DNA of 64,000 bases from JAJRXG01 sp964640065 (GCA_964640065.1 CAZXIE010000003.1:7698-71697); one strand, 5' to 3'; positions 36,241-46,198 are shown, numbered from the stretch's first letter. The notes: generated by a model not told the origin, from the sequence alone. Program-made: numbers and translations.

Positions 36241-39200
36241 ATGTACGCTTTAAAACGAGCAAGTCTCCTCTCTTTTTCAACTCTATTTTTAGGATTACTC
36301 TTCTCTAATTCTGCTATAGCACAAATAGACGCGAGCGCTGAAGCGCAGTGTACTGGTGTCACGCAAGATCAACACTATATAATCAACGTCACGAACATAC
36401 CGACAACCGGTGATTTCGAGATTTACATTAATGGTAGCCTAGTTGGTACAACTAATTCAGGGTCATTTACAAGTGACGAGATAGCGTTTGACGATGGAAC
36501 CATCACAAATTTAGTGGAGGTCAGAGATGTATCTGATGCAACTAATACTGCAGAGATAATGGTTCATGAGGTACTTTGTACTGATGTGAATCAAGATGGT
36601 AATTTTGATTTTAACACGGACGTATGTGACTATACAAAACCACTTGGTACAGGTGGAGCGATAGTCTCTACAGTTGCACCATATAATAGTGCTAACGTCT
36701 ACCTATATGTACTTACGGGGCAAGACGGTATCTATCAGACGGGCACTTCAGAGACAAACAACAGCGGTCTTTTTGAAGACTTAGAAAATGGAGACTACTC
36801 AGTCTTTGCTTTTAATTTCTTATCAGAGTCAGAAGCAGATGCTTTTCTAGCAGCCATACCTAATAATCAAGATCTTAATTCTTATACACCTCCAGGTGAG
36901 CCTACTTGTTATGCTTTATGTGGATCTGCAGATTATACAGTGGACTGTGAGTCTATCGTCGATATCTATGTAGATCCATCTGATGAAGAGGTTTGTATGG
37001 AAGGAGATGCTACTTTCTTTATACAAGATTCTATCATAGCTCCTGTGCCGGATAACGCTGATCTCACTTACCAGTGGCAAGTGGATGATGGTAGTGGCAC
37101 TTACGTAAATGTAGGCGGAGAAACAGATTCTACCTTGATGTTAGAGGATGTAGTATTTGCTGACAGTGGTAATATGTACAGAGTTATAGTTACCCTAGTC
37201 GTCGATGGCACCGAAATATCTATGGATACAAGTGGTGTAGCTACATTAACTGTATATGATGATCCAGTGTTAGCAGCTGATCAAGATGTCACGGTGAATA
37301 GTGATGAACCAACAGGTATAGATCTTACTCTTGATGATGGCAGTGTTGCTGCCGATAGTTTTGAGATAGTAACTATCACGGTTGGAGATGATCTCGATGG
37401 AGATCCCGATAACGTTGATCCTGGCATTTATGTCGATTCAGATGTTATAGCAGATGATATGTTCACTAATACAGGTGTAGGTCCCGATACGGTGTTTTAT
37501 GATATAGTACCTATCTCTGAACATGGTTGTCGTGGGGATACAGTTACTATATATGTAGAAGTTAGACCATGTCCTATGGTGTCGGATCTCGCTACTGTAG
37601 AAGCATGTAGTGGAGATGGAAGCAGTACAGGGTTGCCTTCTACTGATGATAACGGACTAGTGCTTGATAGCTTGACAGTTACTTCATCTGTCGGATCAAA
37701 TATCGCAGGTACAGCATTCAGTGGTTTAGTTCTACCTGCCAACTTAGATGTTATAACACTAGATACATTTACTAATGTCAGTGACGCAGTGGACTCGGTA
37801 GTTTATACCATTACTCCTTATGCTAATAATTGTGCTGGCTCACCATTTGAGTTAGTCATAGAGATAGATCCTGAACCAGTATTTGAAGATGTCGTACAGG
37901 ACGTATGTAGTGATGAGGAGATAGGGATAGATCTCGCGTTTACGGATGATTCAGGCCTTGATATCCAAAGTGTAAGTATCACAGCTGCTGTAGGAGGAGG
38001 CTTAACAGGTGATGCTACTGAAGGAACGGACTTAACATCTACCAGTGCTATATCTGCAGACGTATTTACTAATACAGGTACAGCGACTGACAGTGTAGTT
38101 TATACAGTAACACCGACCTCTACGGATGGATGTGTAGGAGAATCGTATCAGATCGTAGTCCGGATCACTACGGAACCAGTTGGGTCCGATCCAGAACCTA
38201 CAGTGTGTAGTGATGAGATATCAGACATCGTTCTTGATGACCTCATTACCAATAGTTCTTCAGGCGTGAGTTTTGAATGGTTCGCAGATGATAATCCTAA
38301 TGTAACTGGCGAGCCGTCTGGGTCACAATCCTCTGATACGATTAGTATCCAGTTAACTAATACATCTGATAACTCAGAAGACGTGGTCTTCAATGTTATT
38401 CCAACAGATGGCGCTACATGTATAGGAGATACATTTACGGTGACTGTGACTGTATTACCAGCTCCAGAATTTGATGACGAGACGGCAACAGTTTGTAGTG
38501 ATGAAGATCTAGATATAGATATCTCTCTAAGTCAGACTAATGGAGTAGACGTTAGCGGTTATACTTATACGGTAGTTAGTTCTAACGAGGAAGGCGTGCC
38601 TGCTGGGGATGACAGAACTGATACGTCAGCCGTCAATATAACAGACTCGTATTCTAATACGACAGGGTCTGATGTGACTATTATCTATACAGTCACTCCG
38701 ATTTCCTCTAGTGATTGTGAAGGAGCAGAGTTCGATATAACAGTTACAGTACGATCATCATCAATGACGTCATTAGACGAGGAGATATGTGCAGGCGACG
38801 ACTTTACAGTAGGATCGAGTACTTATGATGAAACAGGTATCTACATGGATACCCTAACAGCAGCAAATGGATGTGATAGTATAGTAACCTTAGACTTGAC
38901 GGTCTTACCATTAGCTACTACGTCATTAGACGAAGAGATCTGTTCAGGAGAATCCTTTACAGTGGGTACAAGCACTTATACTGAGTCTGGAACATTCGTG
39001 GATACAATATCAGCAGGAGCTGCGAATGGATGTGATAGTATAGTAACGTTGAACTTAACAGTAATACCGAAACCGGAGGATTCAGTAACAGACGCTACGA
39101 TCTGTGAAGGAGAGACGTTTACTTGGACAGTTAATGGAGAAGAGTATACGACCGCTCAGACTGGGTTACGCATAACCAATGATGGATGTACAGCAGATGA

Positions 39201-39549
39201 CGTACTGAACTTAACGGTAGATCCAGCTGTGGTAGTAGATCTCGATACGGAAGCGACGATATGTTCTACTGAGAATGTAGATCTTACAGATATAGGTGCA
39301 GGGATATCAGGAGGTGCCACTAGTGGTACATGGTCCGTAGTCGGTGGCGGCGGAACATTTGATGAAGGCACTGCGTTCCCAGGAGCCACGACATTCACAC
39401 CTAGTGAAGATCAGATAGATAGTGGAGAGATTACTCTAACATTAACTTCGGAAACTCCAGAAGGACCTTGTCCATCGGAATCCGCGTCGATAACAGTAAG
39501 TATACTCGATATCAGATGTAGCGAGTTCCCATGGGATGGAAACGATTAA
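36241..39549 (+). CDS. Large secreted PKD-like repeat protein without a recognisable T9SS sorting domain
   Basis: A 1102-residue exported protein with a signal peptide ending near residue 27 (NSAIAQ). Residues about 128-240 (YLYVLTG, then LFEDLENGDYSVFAF and CYALCG) match a module in the protein at 39769. From about 250 to 840 there are five or six PKD-like repeats with VCSDE and SVVYTVTP signatures. Two tandem copies of an EEIC-F-VG-STY-NGCDSIVTL unit follow at about 840-942, then a final GTWSVVGGGG domain. The chain stops at SEFPWDGND with a terminator 27 bases on, so it is complete yet lacks a type A or B C-terminal signal. How it is secreted or anchored is unclear. Likely structural or adhesive. 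Confidence 0.8.
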   Translation: MYALKRASLLSFSTLFLGLLFSNSAIAQIDASAEAQCTGVTQDQHYIINVTNIPTTGDFEIYINGSLVGTTNSGSFTSDEIAFDDGTITNLVEVRDVSDATNTAEIMVHEVLCTDVNQDGNFDFNTDVCDYTKPLGTGGAIVSTVAPYNSANVYLYVLTGQDGIYQTGTSETNNSGLFEDLENGDYSVFAFNFLSESEADAFLAAIPNNQDLNSYTPPGEPTCYALCGSADYTVDCESIVDIYVDPSDEEVCMEGDATFFIQDSIIAPVPDNADLTYQWQVDDGSGTYVNVGGETDSTLMLEDVVFADSGNMYRVIVTLVVDGTEISMDTSGVATLTVYDDPVLAADQDVTVNSDEPTGIDLTLDDGSVAADSFEIVTITVGDDLDGDPDNVDPGIYVDSDVIADDMFTNTGVGPDTVFYDIVPISEHGCRGDTVTIYVEVRPCPMVSDLATVEACSGDGSSTGLPSTDDNGLVLDSLTVTSSVGSNIAGTAFSGLVLPANLDVITLDTFTNVSDAVDSVVYTITPYANNCAGSPFELVIEIDPEPVFEDVVQDVCSDEEIGIDLAFTDDSGLDIQSVSITAAVGGGLTGDATEGTDLTSTSAISADVFTNTGTATDSVVYTVTPTSTDGCVGESYQIVVRITTEPVGSDPEPTVCSDEISDIVLDDLITNSSSGVSFEWFADDNPNVTGEPSGSQSSDTISIQLTNTSDNSEDVVFNVIPTDGATCIGDTFTVTVTVLPAPEFDDETATVCSDEDLDIDISLSQTNGVDVSGYTYTVVSSNEEGVPAGDDRTDTSAVNITDSYSNTTGSDVTIIYTVTPISSSDCEGAEFDITVTVRSSSMTSLDEEICAGDDFTVGSSTYDETGIYMDTLTAANGCDSIVTLDLTVLPLATTSLDEEICSGESFTVGTSTYTESGTFVDTISAGAANGCDSIVTLNLTVIPKPEDSVTDATICEGETFTWTVNGEEYTTAQTGLRITNDGCTADDVLNLTVDPAVVVDLDTEATICSTENVDLTDIGAGISGGATSGTWSVVGGGGTFDEGTAFPGATTFTPSEDQIDSGEITLTLTSETPEGPCPSESASITVSILDIRCSEFPWDGND
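37098..37110 (-). repeat. Dispersed 13-bp word, A-class, GTAA loop
   Basis: ATTTACGTAAGTG on the minus strand, antisense in the 1102-residue protein gene; the coding strand reads Thr-Tyr-Val-Asn. Confidence 0.65.
38760..39066 (+). repeat. Tandem coding repeat (two units of about 150 bp)
   Basis: Two consecutive units each encode SLDEEIC, F-VG-STY, then NGCDSIVTL and a short linker, with close DNA similarity (TCATTAGACGARGAGAT in both). They lie within the 1102-residue protein gene. Confidence 0.75.
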
Positions 39550-39576
39550 TCGGATAAATTAAAAGCAATTATACCA

Positions 39577-39609
39577 AAGAGCGATGATCGTCAGATCATC
39601 GCTCTTTTT
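39577..39609 (+). terminator. Strong intrinsic terminator
   Basis: AAGAGCGATGATC and GATCATCGCTCTT form a perfect stem with a short loop, followed by a T-run, 27 bases after the stop of the 1102-residue protein gene. Confidence 0.92.
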
Positions 39610-39664
39610 GTTTCTAGCTAGTACAGATTTTTCATATTACGATTTTTTGTAATATATTAGCCGC

Positions 39665-39745
39665 TGATATAGATGCGTCTATATCAAATGCCTCCAACAG
39701 ATTGCAATAGGACCTTATCGTTTCTTATCCATAATAGATAAGAAA
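39665..39745 (+). promoter_or_regulatory. Two successive inverted repeats in the leader of the 1464-residue protein gene
   Basis: TGATATAGA-TGCG-TCTATATCA (39665-39686, perfect 9-bp arms) is followed by TTTCTTATC and GATAAGAAA (39721-39745, perfect 9-bp arms, 7-nt loop). They end 23 bases before the start codon. They may be operators or 5' leader hairpins; neither has a T-run. Confidence 0.5.
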
Positions 39746-39768
39746 CACACGGATAGGGAAACTACACA

Positions 39769-42700
39769 ATGACAAGAAGAAAGGTCCTTCTTTGCAGTCT
39801 CGTTATGTCACTCGCATACTTGACTTCATATGATCTTATATCGCAGGGTATAGGTGACCGGATAGTCTATACGGTTACACCATCATGCGAGAGTCCAGAC
39901 CCCGATAAGCCTACTCTAAGAGAGCAGTACTTCCTCAAGCTAGATATATCATCCTTCTCAGACAGAACTGAAGACGATATAGAGATCATCGTTGATGGTA
40001 CTCCCTTTGTTCAGCTACACATAGAAACTTCGGATTTACCAATTACTCGTTTCGTAGGGCCATTTACACATAGTGGAGTAGGAGGTACCTTTAGAGAATA
40101 CATCGTAAGATCGCTTACGGATGGCATAGCAGATACACTTTACTTACCAGAAGTGGTCTGTGGGATTTCTACTAGCAATGGTTTAAATAATGCAGGGTAC
40201 TACTGCGAAGATGGCTTATACGGCCTAGTAGCTCAGGTAACGCCTGAGATCTTGGAAGAGCCACTGCTTCCAGAAAAAACATACTTATATATTTTAGTAG
40301 AAAGTGCATCACTCACTATCGCTGATAGAAACTTTAGTGGGCACTTTCAAGATCTTGAAGATCTCTCATCATATGAGCTCCATGCATATGCCATACCATT
40401 TGAAGAGCAAGCATCTTTCTTGACCGATGTCGTTATCGGGGAGACCTTTGATGAAGAATTATTCAGTGTGTGTTTTGCTACCTGCGGCGTTTTTGATGTG
40501 TTAGTGGATTGTAGCTCATTTGATCTGAGTCTAGATAAGCGCGTAAGGGGTGGTTTTACCTATGAGGTCGGAGAGATCGTAACCTTTGATATAGAGGTGA
40601 CTAATGACGGCACCTTAACCGCCTACGATATAGTTGTTTCTGATATGCTTCCTACGGGATTAGACTTCCTTCCAGCACAAAATCCGATCTGGACTGACGA
40701 GCACACAAGCCTACCTATAGATAGTCTTTTGCCTGGAGCGTCGGTGACCCTTCCCATACTCGTCAGAGTCAATGAAGAAAGTCTGAATCAAGAGGTTATT
40801 AATACTGCTGAGATCGTATTTGCTACAAGCATATCTGGTCATGACATCCCAGCTTTTGACGTAGATAGTACGCCTGATAATGATCTATCATCTGAAGATG
40901 ATATCGATGATGCAGAGATCACGATCTTACAAAGTTTGTGTGCTGCGACATTTGAGATAGAGGCACAAAATGAAGTTGTGTGCCTTGGCGGCCCTCTTTC
41001 TATGTCTGCGGATATCCTAATGTCAACTCAGCCAGTGAGATATATATGGAGATTTGATGGAGAGATAGTATCTCGGGATAGCCTTTTTATAATTGAAGAC
41101 CATGTTCCTTCTGATTATGGCACTTACTCTCTAACTATCATAGATGGCAATGGGTGTGCAGGTACAGAGCTTATAGAGATAGAACCGATTGATAACCAAG
41201 AAAGATTCGCTTGCTTTGATGATATCAACGTAAGTGTTAATCGGGATTGCGAGATATGGCTAACCGCTCTTATGTTCACTTCTCGGGATGTAAGAGGTCT
41301 AAGAGATTATGATGTAGTGATCAGGGATGCGGATGGTAATCTTGTGGACCAGGCAGACCTAACGAGTTATGCTCCGGGTACTGTTCTAGAAGCGCAGGTC
41401 GTCAATCCATGTACAGGAGAAGTCATCTGTTGGTCAAGGCTTCACATCGAAAGCAAGCTAGATCCGGAGATTAATATTTACGGAAGTGAAACAAGGGAGA
41501 TCGTCTGTACGGCACTACAAAGTGATGAGCCTACAGACATCATCGAGACATACAATGATCTTTTTGAGGATGATATCTTTGATGCTCAGACATATGCTGA
41601 TAGCTTTAATCAACTGGTCTGTCTGCAAGAGTGGGAAGTGGAAACACGAGATCTGTTGGTGATATCAGATGAAGAATGCTTTTCACAGTCAGTCGTAAGG
41701 ATATACTCCGTTTTTGACCAAGAAAGATTTTTGCCGGTAGATACGGTGACTATAGATATAGTCGCTTTAGATCTGTCTAATATCCAGATGCCTGATGATA
41801 TATCTAATCTCGATTGTAATAGCGGGATTACTGCTAGTGAGCTTGCTTCATACCCGTCATATGTAGTCAATGGTACGAACATCACCATCGAGAATATCAC
41901 AACGGGTGATCGCAATGCCGTATGTAATATAGCAGTGACCTACACAGATGAAATACTTGTGAAGGACTGTAAGTTTGGTGCAACCAGGATCTCTCGTACT
42001 TGGTCTATATCTGATTGGTGTTCAGAGCAGACGATATCGGAGGTGCAGCATCTATTTGTCAGAGATAATCAAGCGCCAGCCATAACAAGGACACAAGAAG
42101 ATATAAGACTTGTCACTGCACCATTCGCATGTTTTGCGACTATAGATGTAAGAGAATATGTAGCGCTTAGTGATCTATGCGATGCTTCTCCAGATATGCT
42201 AGTTGTAGGGCAGGATGCAGGAGTATATACCGTCACTCTGTCGATAGGAGAGCATGAAATAGAGGTCATCGCTAAGGACAAATGTGGTAATGAGACAACA
42301 ACTAACCTCACTGTTGTTATATCAGATAAAGAGCTGCCAGTAGTTATCTTAAAAGAGAATCTATCTATCAGCTTAGACCAAGATGCTGCTGGCATATGGA
42401 GTAACGCCATCTCGGCTATTATACTGGACGCAGGTAGCCATGATCATGATTGTGGACCCGTTACTCTCTCTGTGGCCCGGGCCTCGGAAGTAACGATGAT
42501 GAGATCAGCGAGAGGAGCGATGCGAGTCGATGCAGATATGATGAACTGTGGAGATATATCTGACGCTGCAGACTTAGACGAAGATGGTTTTATATCTATA
42601 GATGAAATCTTCCGTGAGGAGATAGGATTTTGTTGTCAAGACATAGGCAGAGAGGTTCTCTTAGTAGTAAGGGCTGAAGATCTCTCAGGTAATATCTCAG

Positions 42701-44163
42701 AGGCTGAAGCTTCTGTAAGGGTCGAAGCTAACTTAGAGTGGGTATCGTGTGATGATGCGGACCCGTGTACTATAGATGATCGTGAGTATGGAGACTGCCC
42801 ATGTAGCGGATCACCAGATCTAACTGATATAGATGAAGATGGTATACTTGACTGTAGCGACGAATCTATCATGCTTTGTTTAGATGGAGAGAGTATAAGT
42901 GCGGCACCAGATGAAGTCTCTTCTTATCTGAGTGATGGAGCGACAGGTGGAGCTTGTGACACAGACCAGATGGCGCGCATAAGTGGACGTACGTATACCA
43001 TCGAAGGGGATATGATAGAGGACGTGACGATCACTAATAACGCGAGAACAAATATTACCAATAGTGGAGGTGAGTACCTATTCTCAGACAACCCACTTTA
43101 TAATAACTATACGCTGCAACCATCACTTGACACTGAATACGTCAATGGGCTGAGTGTAAGTGATCTCATCATACTTGAAGATGTTGTACTCGGATTAAGG
43201 AGTCTAGACAACCCTTATCTAAGGATCGCTGCGGATATTAATAATGATGGTAGAATATCTGCCCTGGACCTCCAGCAGTTGCGACTCCTATTACTTGGAC
43301 ACTCGGATACTTTTGAAAATCAAAGTTGGAGATTTATCGTAGCTGGTTATGTCTTTCCAGATGAAAATAAACCTTATGACTTTGAGGACATCATATATAT
43401 AACTGACTTGGCCCAGGACGTACAAGATCAAGATTGGATCGGAGTAAAAATCGGTGATCTCAATAACACAGTAAGAGCTAATAGCACGAAGTCATTATCT
43501 AGATCAGATAAAAGATACTCTATCACGCTGCCTGACTTGAAGGTAGACCGCGGTGAAGAAGTTATGATCCCTATCAGGCTAGAGGATGTAGCTATCCGAG
43601 GTATTCAGTTTGAATTACAACTTGAAGATTTAGATCTCATTAGTATAGAAGGACTCCCGATAAACTCATATCAGTATGACGAAGAGTATAATCGTCTTAG
43701 AATCGTATGGCATGATGATGAGCTTCATCCTGCGGGATCATCGTTAGCTACTCTTCAACTCAAAGCCGAAAAGAAAACAGAGATATCCAAGTCGATTCAT
43801 CTTAACTATGTGTTGACTCCAGAAGTCGTGTTGGCCACTGAAGAAAGAGGATCGCTTTTATTAGACTTCGAAGAAGGTCTGGATTTGGTTGCTTCTTCAG
43901 CTATCAGTTTATACCAGAATCAACCAAACCCATTCACAGGAGAGACTATTATCCAATTTGAAATACCAAAGGGGGGGGAAGTCGACTTATCCTTCTTTGA
44001 TGCAAGTGGCAGATTCATATATGGCATCATCGACGATTATGGCCCTGGTATCAATGCGATACAGCTCACGCGATCTGACTTAAAACTTCTTTCAGGAGTT
44101 ATCCTTTATAGGATGAAATATCGCGATCAGGTGGTTACCCGTAAGATGGTATTGCAAGATTAA
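39769..44163 (+). CDS. Secreted DUF11/HYR protein with dockerin-like, cohesin-like and T9SS type A domains
   Basis: A 1464-residue exported protein. After the signal peptide (about 1-26) there is a module at about 140-247 shared with the protein at 36241. A DUF11-type domain (about 249-390) has FDLSLDKRV and VTNDGTLTAYDIVVSD. An Ig-like unit is followed by the Cys-rich CW-EDK-type module (about 480-564), then HYR-like domains. The dockerin-like pair at about 1125-1181 has a canonical second Ca-loop, DINNDGRISALD. A cohesin-like domain (about 1249-1370) and a type A sorting domain (about 1378-1464, LYQNQPNPF to VVTRKMVLQD) follow. Two inverted repeats precede the gene. Surface structural role inferred. 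Confidence 0.85.
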   Translation: MTRRKVLLCSLVMSLAYLTSYDLISQGIGDRIVYTVTPSCESPDPDKPTLREQYFLKLDISSFSDRTEDDIEIIVDGTPFVQLHIETSDLPITRFVGPFTHSGVGGTFREYIVRSLTDGIADTLYLPEVVCGISTSNGLNNAGYYCEDGLYGLVAQVTPEILEEPLLPEKTYLYILVESASLTIADRNFSGHFQDLEDLSSYELHAYAIPFEEQASFLTDVVIGETFDEELFSVCFATCGVFDVLVDCSSFDLSLDKRVRGGFTYEVGEIVTFDIEVTNDGTLTAYDIVVSDMLPTGLDFLPAQNPIWTDEHTSLPIDSLLPGASVTLPILVRVNEESLNQEVINTAEIVFATSISGHDIPAFDVDSTPDNDLSSEDDIDDAEITILQSLCAATFEIEAQNEVVCLGGPLSMSADILMSTQPVRYIWRFDGEIVSRDSLFIIEDHVPSDYGTYSLTIIDGNGCAGTELIEIEPIDNQERFACFDDINVSVNRDCEIWLTALMFTSRDVRGLRDYDVVIRDADGNLVDQADLTSYAPGTVLEAQVVNPCTGEVICWSRLHIESKLDPEINIYGSETREIVCTALQSDEPTDIIETYNDLFEDDIFDAQTYADSFNQLVCLQEWEVETRDLLVISDEECFSQSVVRIYSVFDQERFLPVDTVTIDIVALDLSNIQMPDDISNLDCNSGITASELASYPSYVVNGTNITIENITTGDRNAVCNIAVTYTDEILVKDCKFGATRISRTWSISDWCSEQTISEVQHLFVRDNQAPAITRTQEDIRLVTAPFACFATIDVREYVALSDLCDASPDMLVVGQDAGVYTVTLSIGEHEIEVIAKDKCGNETTTNLTVVISDKELPVVILKENLSISLDQDAAGIWSNAISAIILDAGSHDHDCGPVTLSVARASEVTMMRSARGAMRVDADMMNCGDISDAADLDEDGFISIDEIFREEIGFCCQDIGREVLLVVRAEDLSGNISEAEASVRVEANLEWVSCDDADPCTIDDREYGDCPCSGSPDLTDIDEDGILDCSDESIMLCLDGESISAAPDEVSSYLSDGATGGACDTDQMARISGRTYTIEGDMIEDVTITNNARTNITNSGGEYLFSDNPLYNNYTLQPSLDTEYVNGLSVSDLIILEDVVLGLRSLDNPYLRIAADINNDGRISALDLQQLRLLLLGHSDTFENQSWRFIVAGYVFPDENKPYDFEDIIYITDLAQDVQDQDWIGVKIGDLNNTVRANSTKSLSRSDKRYSITLPDLKVDRGEEVMIPIRLEDVAIRGIQFELQLEDLDLISIEGLPINSYQYDEEYNRLRIVWHDDELHPAGSSLATLQLKAEKKTEISKSIHLNYVLTPEVVLATEERGSLLLDFEEGLDLVASSAISLYQNQPNPFTGETIIQFEIPKGGEVDLSFFDASGRFIYGIIDDYGPGINAIQLTRSDLKLLSGVILYRMKYRDQVVTRKMVLQD
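41476..41488 (+). repeat. Dispersed 13-bp word, A-class, GGAA loop
   Basis: ATTTACGGAAGTG in the 1464-residue protein gene, sense, read as Ile-Tyr-Gly-Ser. Confidence 0.85.
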
Positions 44164-44267
44164 TCTATCCACATATTATACTGAAAATTGCATGAATCCT
44201 GATATTTATATATCATGAATTATCAATTGGTCAGATGATTTATTACATTTAGAGAAATCAGCTTGTC

Positions 44268-44624
44268 ATGAAAACCAACCCTCGCGAGATTCTTATTTAC
44301 TACAATCCAGAGTCTTCATCAGATCGTAAGACAATCGCATATGCTAAGAGTATGTCCAAACATGTAAAGACCTATAGTCATGGTGATGCGCAAGTCACCA
44401 CAACAGCATGGAAGAGTCTGCTCAAGAAGATGGATATAGAACCAAAGAAACTTTTCAATAAAGCTTTACCAGAATATCAGTCTTCGCTCAAAGGAAAAGA
44501 ACTAGATGAGGAAGGCTGGTTACATGTCATCCAACATAACACACACTTGCTGAGATCTCCTATAGCCGTAAGAGGTGATAAGGTCGTCTTGTGCGAGAGA
44601 CCTACCGATATTTATCGGCTTTAG
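44268..44624 (+). CDS. ArsC/Spx-like thioredoxin-fold protein lacking the catalytic cysteine
   Basis: A 118-residue cytoplasmic protein with the layout of the arsenate reductase/Spx family: strand ILIYYNP at the start, a helical middle (WKSLLKKMDIEPKKLFNKALPEY) and the C-terminal LLRSPIAVRGDKVVL, which matches the family's LI-RPI-V-GDK block. Where active members have a Cys just after NP (NPRCS), this one reads NPESSSDRK; the only Cys is near residue 110. It is therefore probably not a reductase and may have a binding or regulatory role. Its stop overlaps the 3' end of the convergent protease gene by 4 bases. Confidence 0.7.
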   Translation: MKTNPREILIYYNPESSSDRKTIAYAKSMSKHVKTYSHGDAQVTTTAWKSLLKKMDIEPKKLFNKALPEYQSSLKGKELDEEGWLHVIQHNTHLLRSPIAVRGDKVVLCERPTDIYRL

Positions 44625-45994
44625 TTATCTACGCACTCTTTTATACTTACATCTAAGTTCGCGCCTAATTCGATCGTAAAGCCCTTCATAAGTTCAGTAT
44701 TGCCGATGGTTGATAAACTTAGATAGGCTTGCGTAGAGAGGTGACCACGATAATTGATTTCTTCTAAACTTTGATAAGAGAGGCTCGTGTCGATTACTTG
44801 TGGAAGAGGTTCGTCATCATTACAAGTACTTATCTCAGGTATAAAAGTTAGAGTCCAAACGAAACCTTCTTGACTCCATTTGTCATCCCATTCTATATAG
44901 ATTTTTTGTTGAGCAAGGACTTCTAACCCTATGGCCGCTGCAGCATAGTTATATCCTTCTCCACTCATACAGTTATCATCACTTTCGTAAATATGCCATA
45001 GGCCATCACAACTCCCAGTAAAGACTTGGAGTCTTGTATCGACTCCTTGGTGACAACTTTGTATGTCTAGTGTCCCGTTTTCTAGGGGAGTGAACGCATA
45101 CCACTTGGCATGCTGGGCGTCTTCTCTAGCAGCTCCAGAACCTGTTATAATATTATCGATGTATATATCCTCATTGTGCATGATAGTGATCGCTTCTTCA
45201 CAAGCCTCACCTTCGTTAGCGATACATTCGGCTATGTAATTTTTGATGCGGGCAGCAGGTTCTTGCCCCAGCCCATGTCTAAAATCCACTCCTTCTATAT
45301 GACCTTGACAATAACTCATGATGGTGCCACCTTCTGAAGGTATCGGTGCATCGTTACAACCATTATTAATACTACAACCATCTATCGCGATATCTCCTTC
45401 AGGTCCCCACACACAGTCGTGGGTATGTTGAGATCCGAGGTTATGGCCGATTTCGTGAGCCATGATATGGACATCCCAGCTATACTCCCATGCAGCACCT
45501 ACTTCTCCAGTAACTGTGCTTATACCAAATGACTTTGTCTGATCACAGAGTCCTCGAAGAAAAGACTTACCACCTTGATAAGTACCGGTGTCCGTAAGCA
45601 AATGAGCGAGGTGACCACTATGTGATCCTCTATGATGAAAACTGAAACTAGCTAACCCAGAGTTTAGATCGGTAAGGTCGTATGGGTCTGGCTCCCTCCA
45701 GATGGTTAAGTCTGCTAATCCTATATGGATCTGATCCATCTGATAGATCTGGTCTACTTGATTTATAAGTTCATCGATGTATGCTGTTAGTTCGCTCTCT
45801 GTAAGATTAAGCGATCTATAAAGGTCGTATGAGATATATACATGGAGATAAATAGAATCTTGCTCGTTGCTCTTAAGGGCTCTACTATTTTCTTGGACAT
45901 CGTAGTGAAAAGTCTCAGTATCACAAGAAGTATGCTGAGCAACACATGTCGCAGATAGCAGCACAAATAGAAGTATGCTTACAGTTTGGGGCAT
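44621..45994 (-). CDS. Secreted reprolysin-like (M12B) zinc metalloprotease
   Basis: A 457-residue exported metzincin. The signal peptide ends near residue 19 (TCVAQ). The pro- or N-terminal part covers about 25-45. The catalytic domain has HEIGHNLGSQHTHDC, with zinc ligands His180, His184, His190 and the base Glu181, and the Met-turn at Met226 (TIMSYC). The C-terminal third has beta-rich sequence ending GFTIELGANLDVSIKEC, resembling the coat-hanger-type stack seen in T9SS cargo, but no full type A signal is evident. It sits inside the surface-protein island and may process those proteins or degrade external protein (inference). Confidence 0.87.
   Translation of the reverse strand: MPQTVSILLFVLLSATCVAQHTSCDTETFHYDVQENSRALKSNEQDSIYLHVYISYDLYRSLNLTESELTAYIDELINQVDQIYQMDQIHIGLADLTIWREPDPYDLTDLNSGLASFSFHHRGSHSGHLAHLLTDTGTYQGGKSFLRGLCDQTKSFGISTVTGEVGAAWEYSWDVHIMAHEIGHNLGSQHTHDCVWGPEGDIAIDGCSINNGCNDAPIPSEGGTIMSYCQGHIEGVDFRHGLGQEPAARIKNYIAECIANEGEACEEAITIMHNEDIYIDNIITGSGAAREDAQHAKWYAFTPLENGTLDIQSCHQGVDTRLQVFTGSCDGLWHIYESDDNCMSGEGYNYAAAAIGLEVLAQQKIYIEWDDKWSQEGFVWTLTFIPEISTCNDDEPLPQVIDTSLSYQSLEEINYRGHLSTQAYLSLSTIGNTELMKGFTIELGANLDVSIKECVDN
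44980..44992 (-). repeat. Dispersed 13-bp word, A-class, GAAA loop
   Basis: ATTTACGAAAGTG on the minus strand, sense in the reprolysin-like gene, read as Ile-Tyr-Glu-Ser. Confidence 0.85.
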
Positions 45995-46168
45995 CAGAGT
46001 ATTGGTAAAAACAGTTTGCTCTACTAGTAGAGCTTTGTTCTATGACGCGTTCAGTTGGAGTACACACATCTACTTTTGAACACTATATGACAGATATCTG
46101 ACGGATTAAGAGAACCTGAAAACGATATAGTCTTATCTGAAAAGAGAAAATAGTTGATGAAAAATATA

Positions 46169-46189
46169 TATATAATTAAATTATATATG
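46169..46189. promoter_or_regulatory. AT-only palindrome next to a promoter box
   Basis: ATATATAATT and AATTATATAT are perfect 10-bp arms around a single A. The palindrome ends one base before the -7 box at 46191, so it would cover the promoter spacer. It may be an operator or just AT-rich sequence. Confidence 0.4.
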
Positions 46190-46190
46190 T

Positions 46191-46198
46191 ACGTTTGT
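46191..46198 (+). promoter_or_regulatory. -7 promoter box of the 1504-residue protein gene
   Basis: TACGTTTG matches TAnnTTTG and would give a leader of about 115 nt before 46319. Confidence 0.45.
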
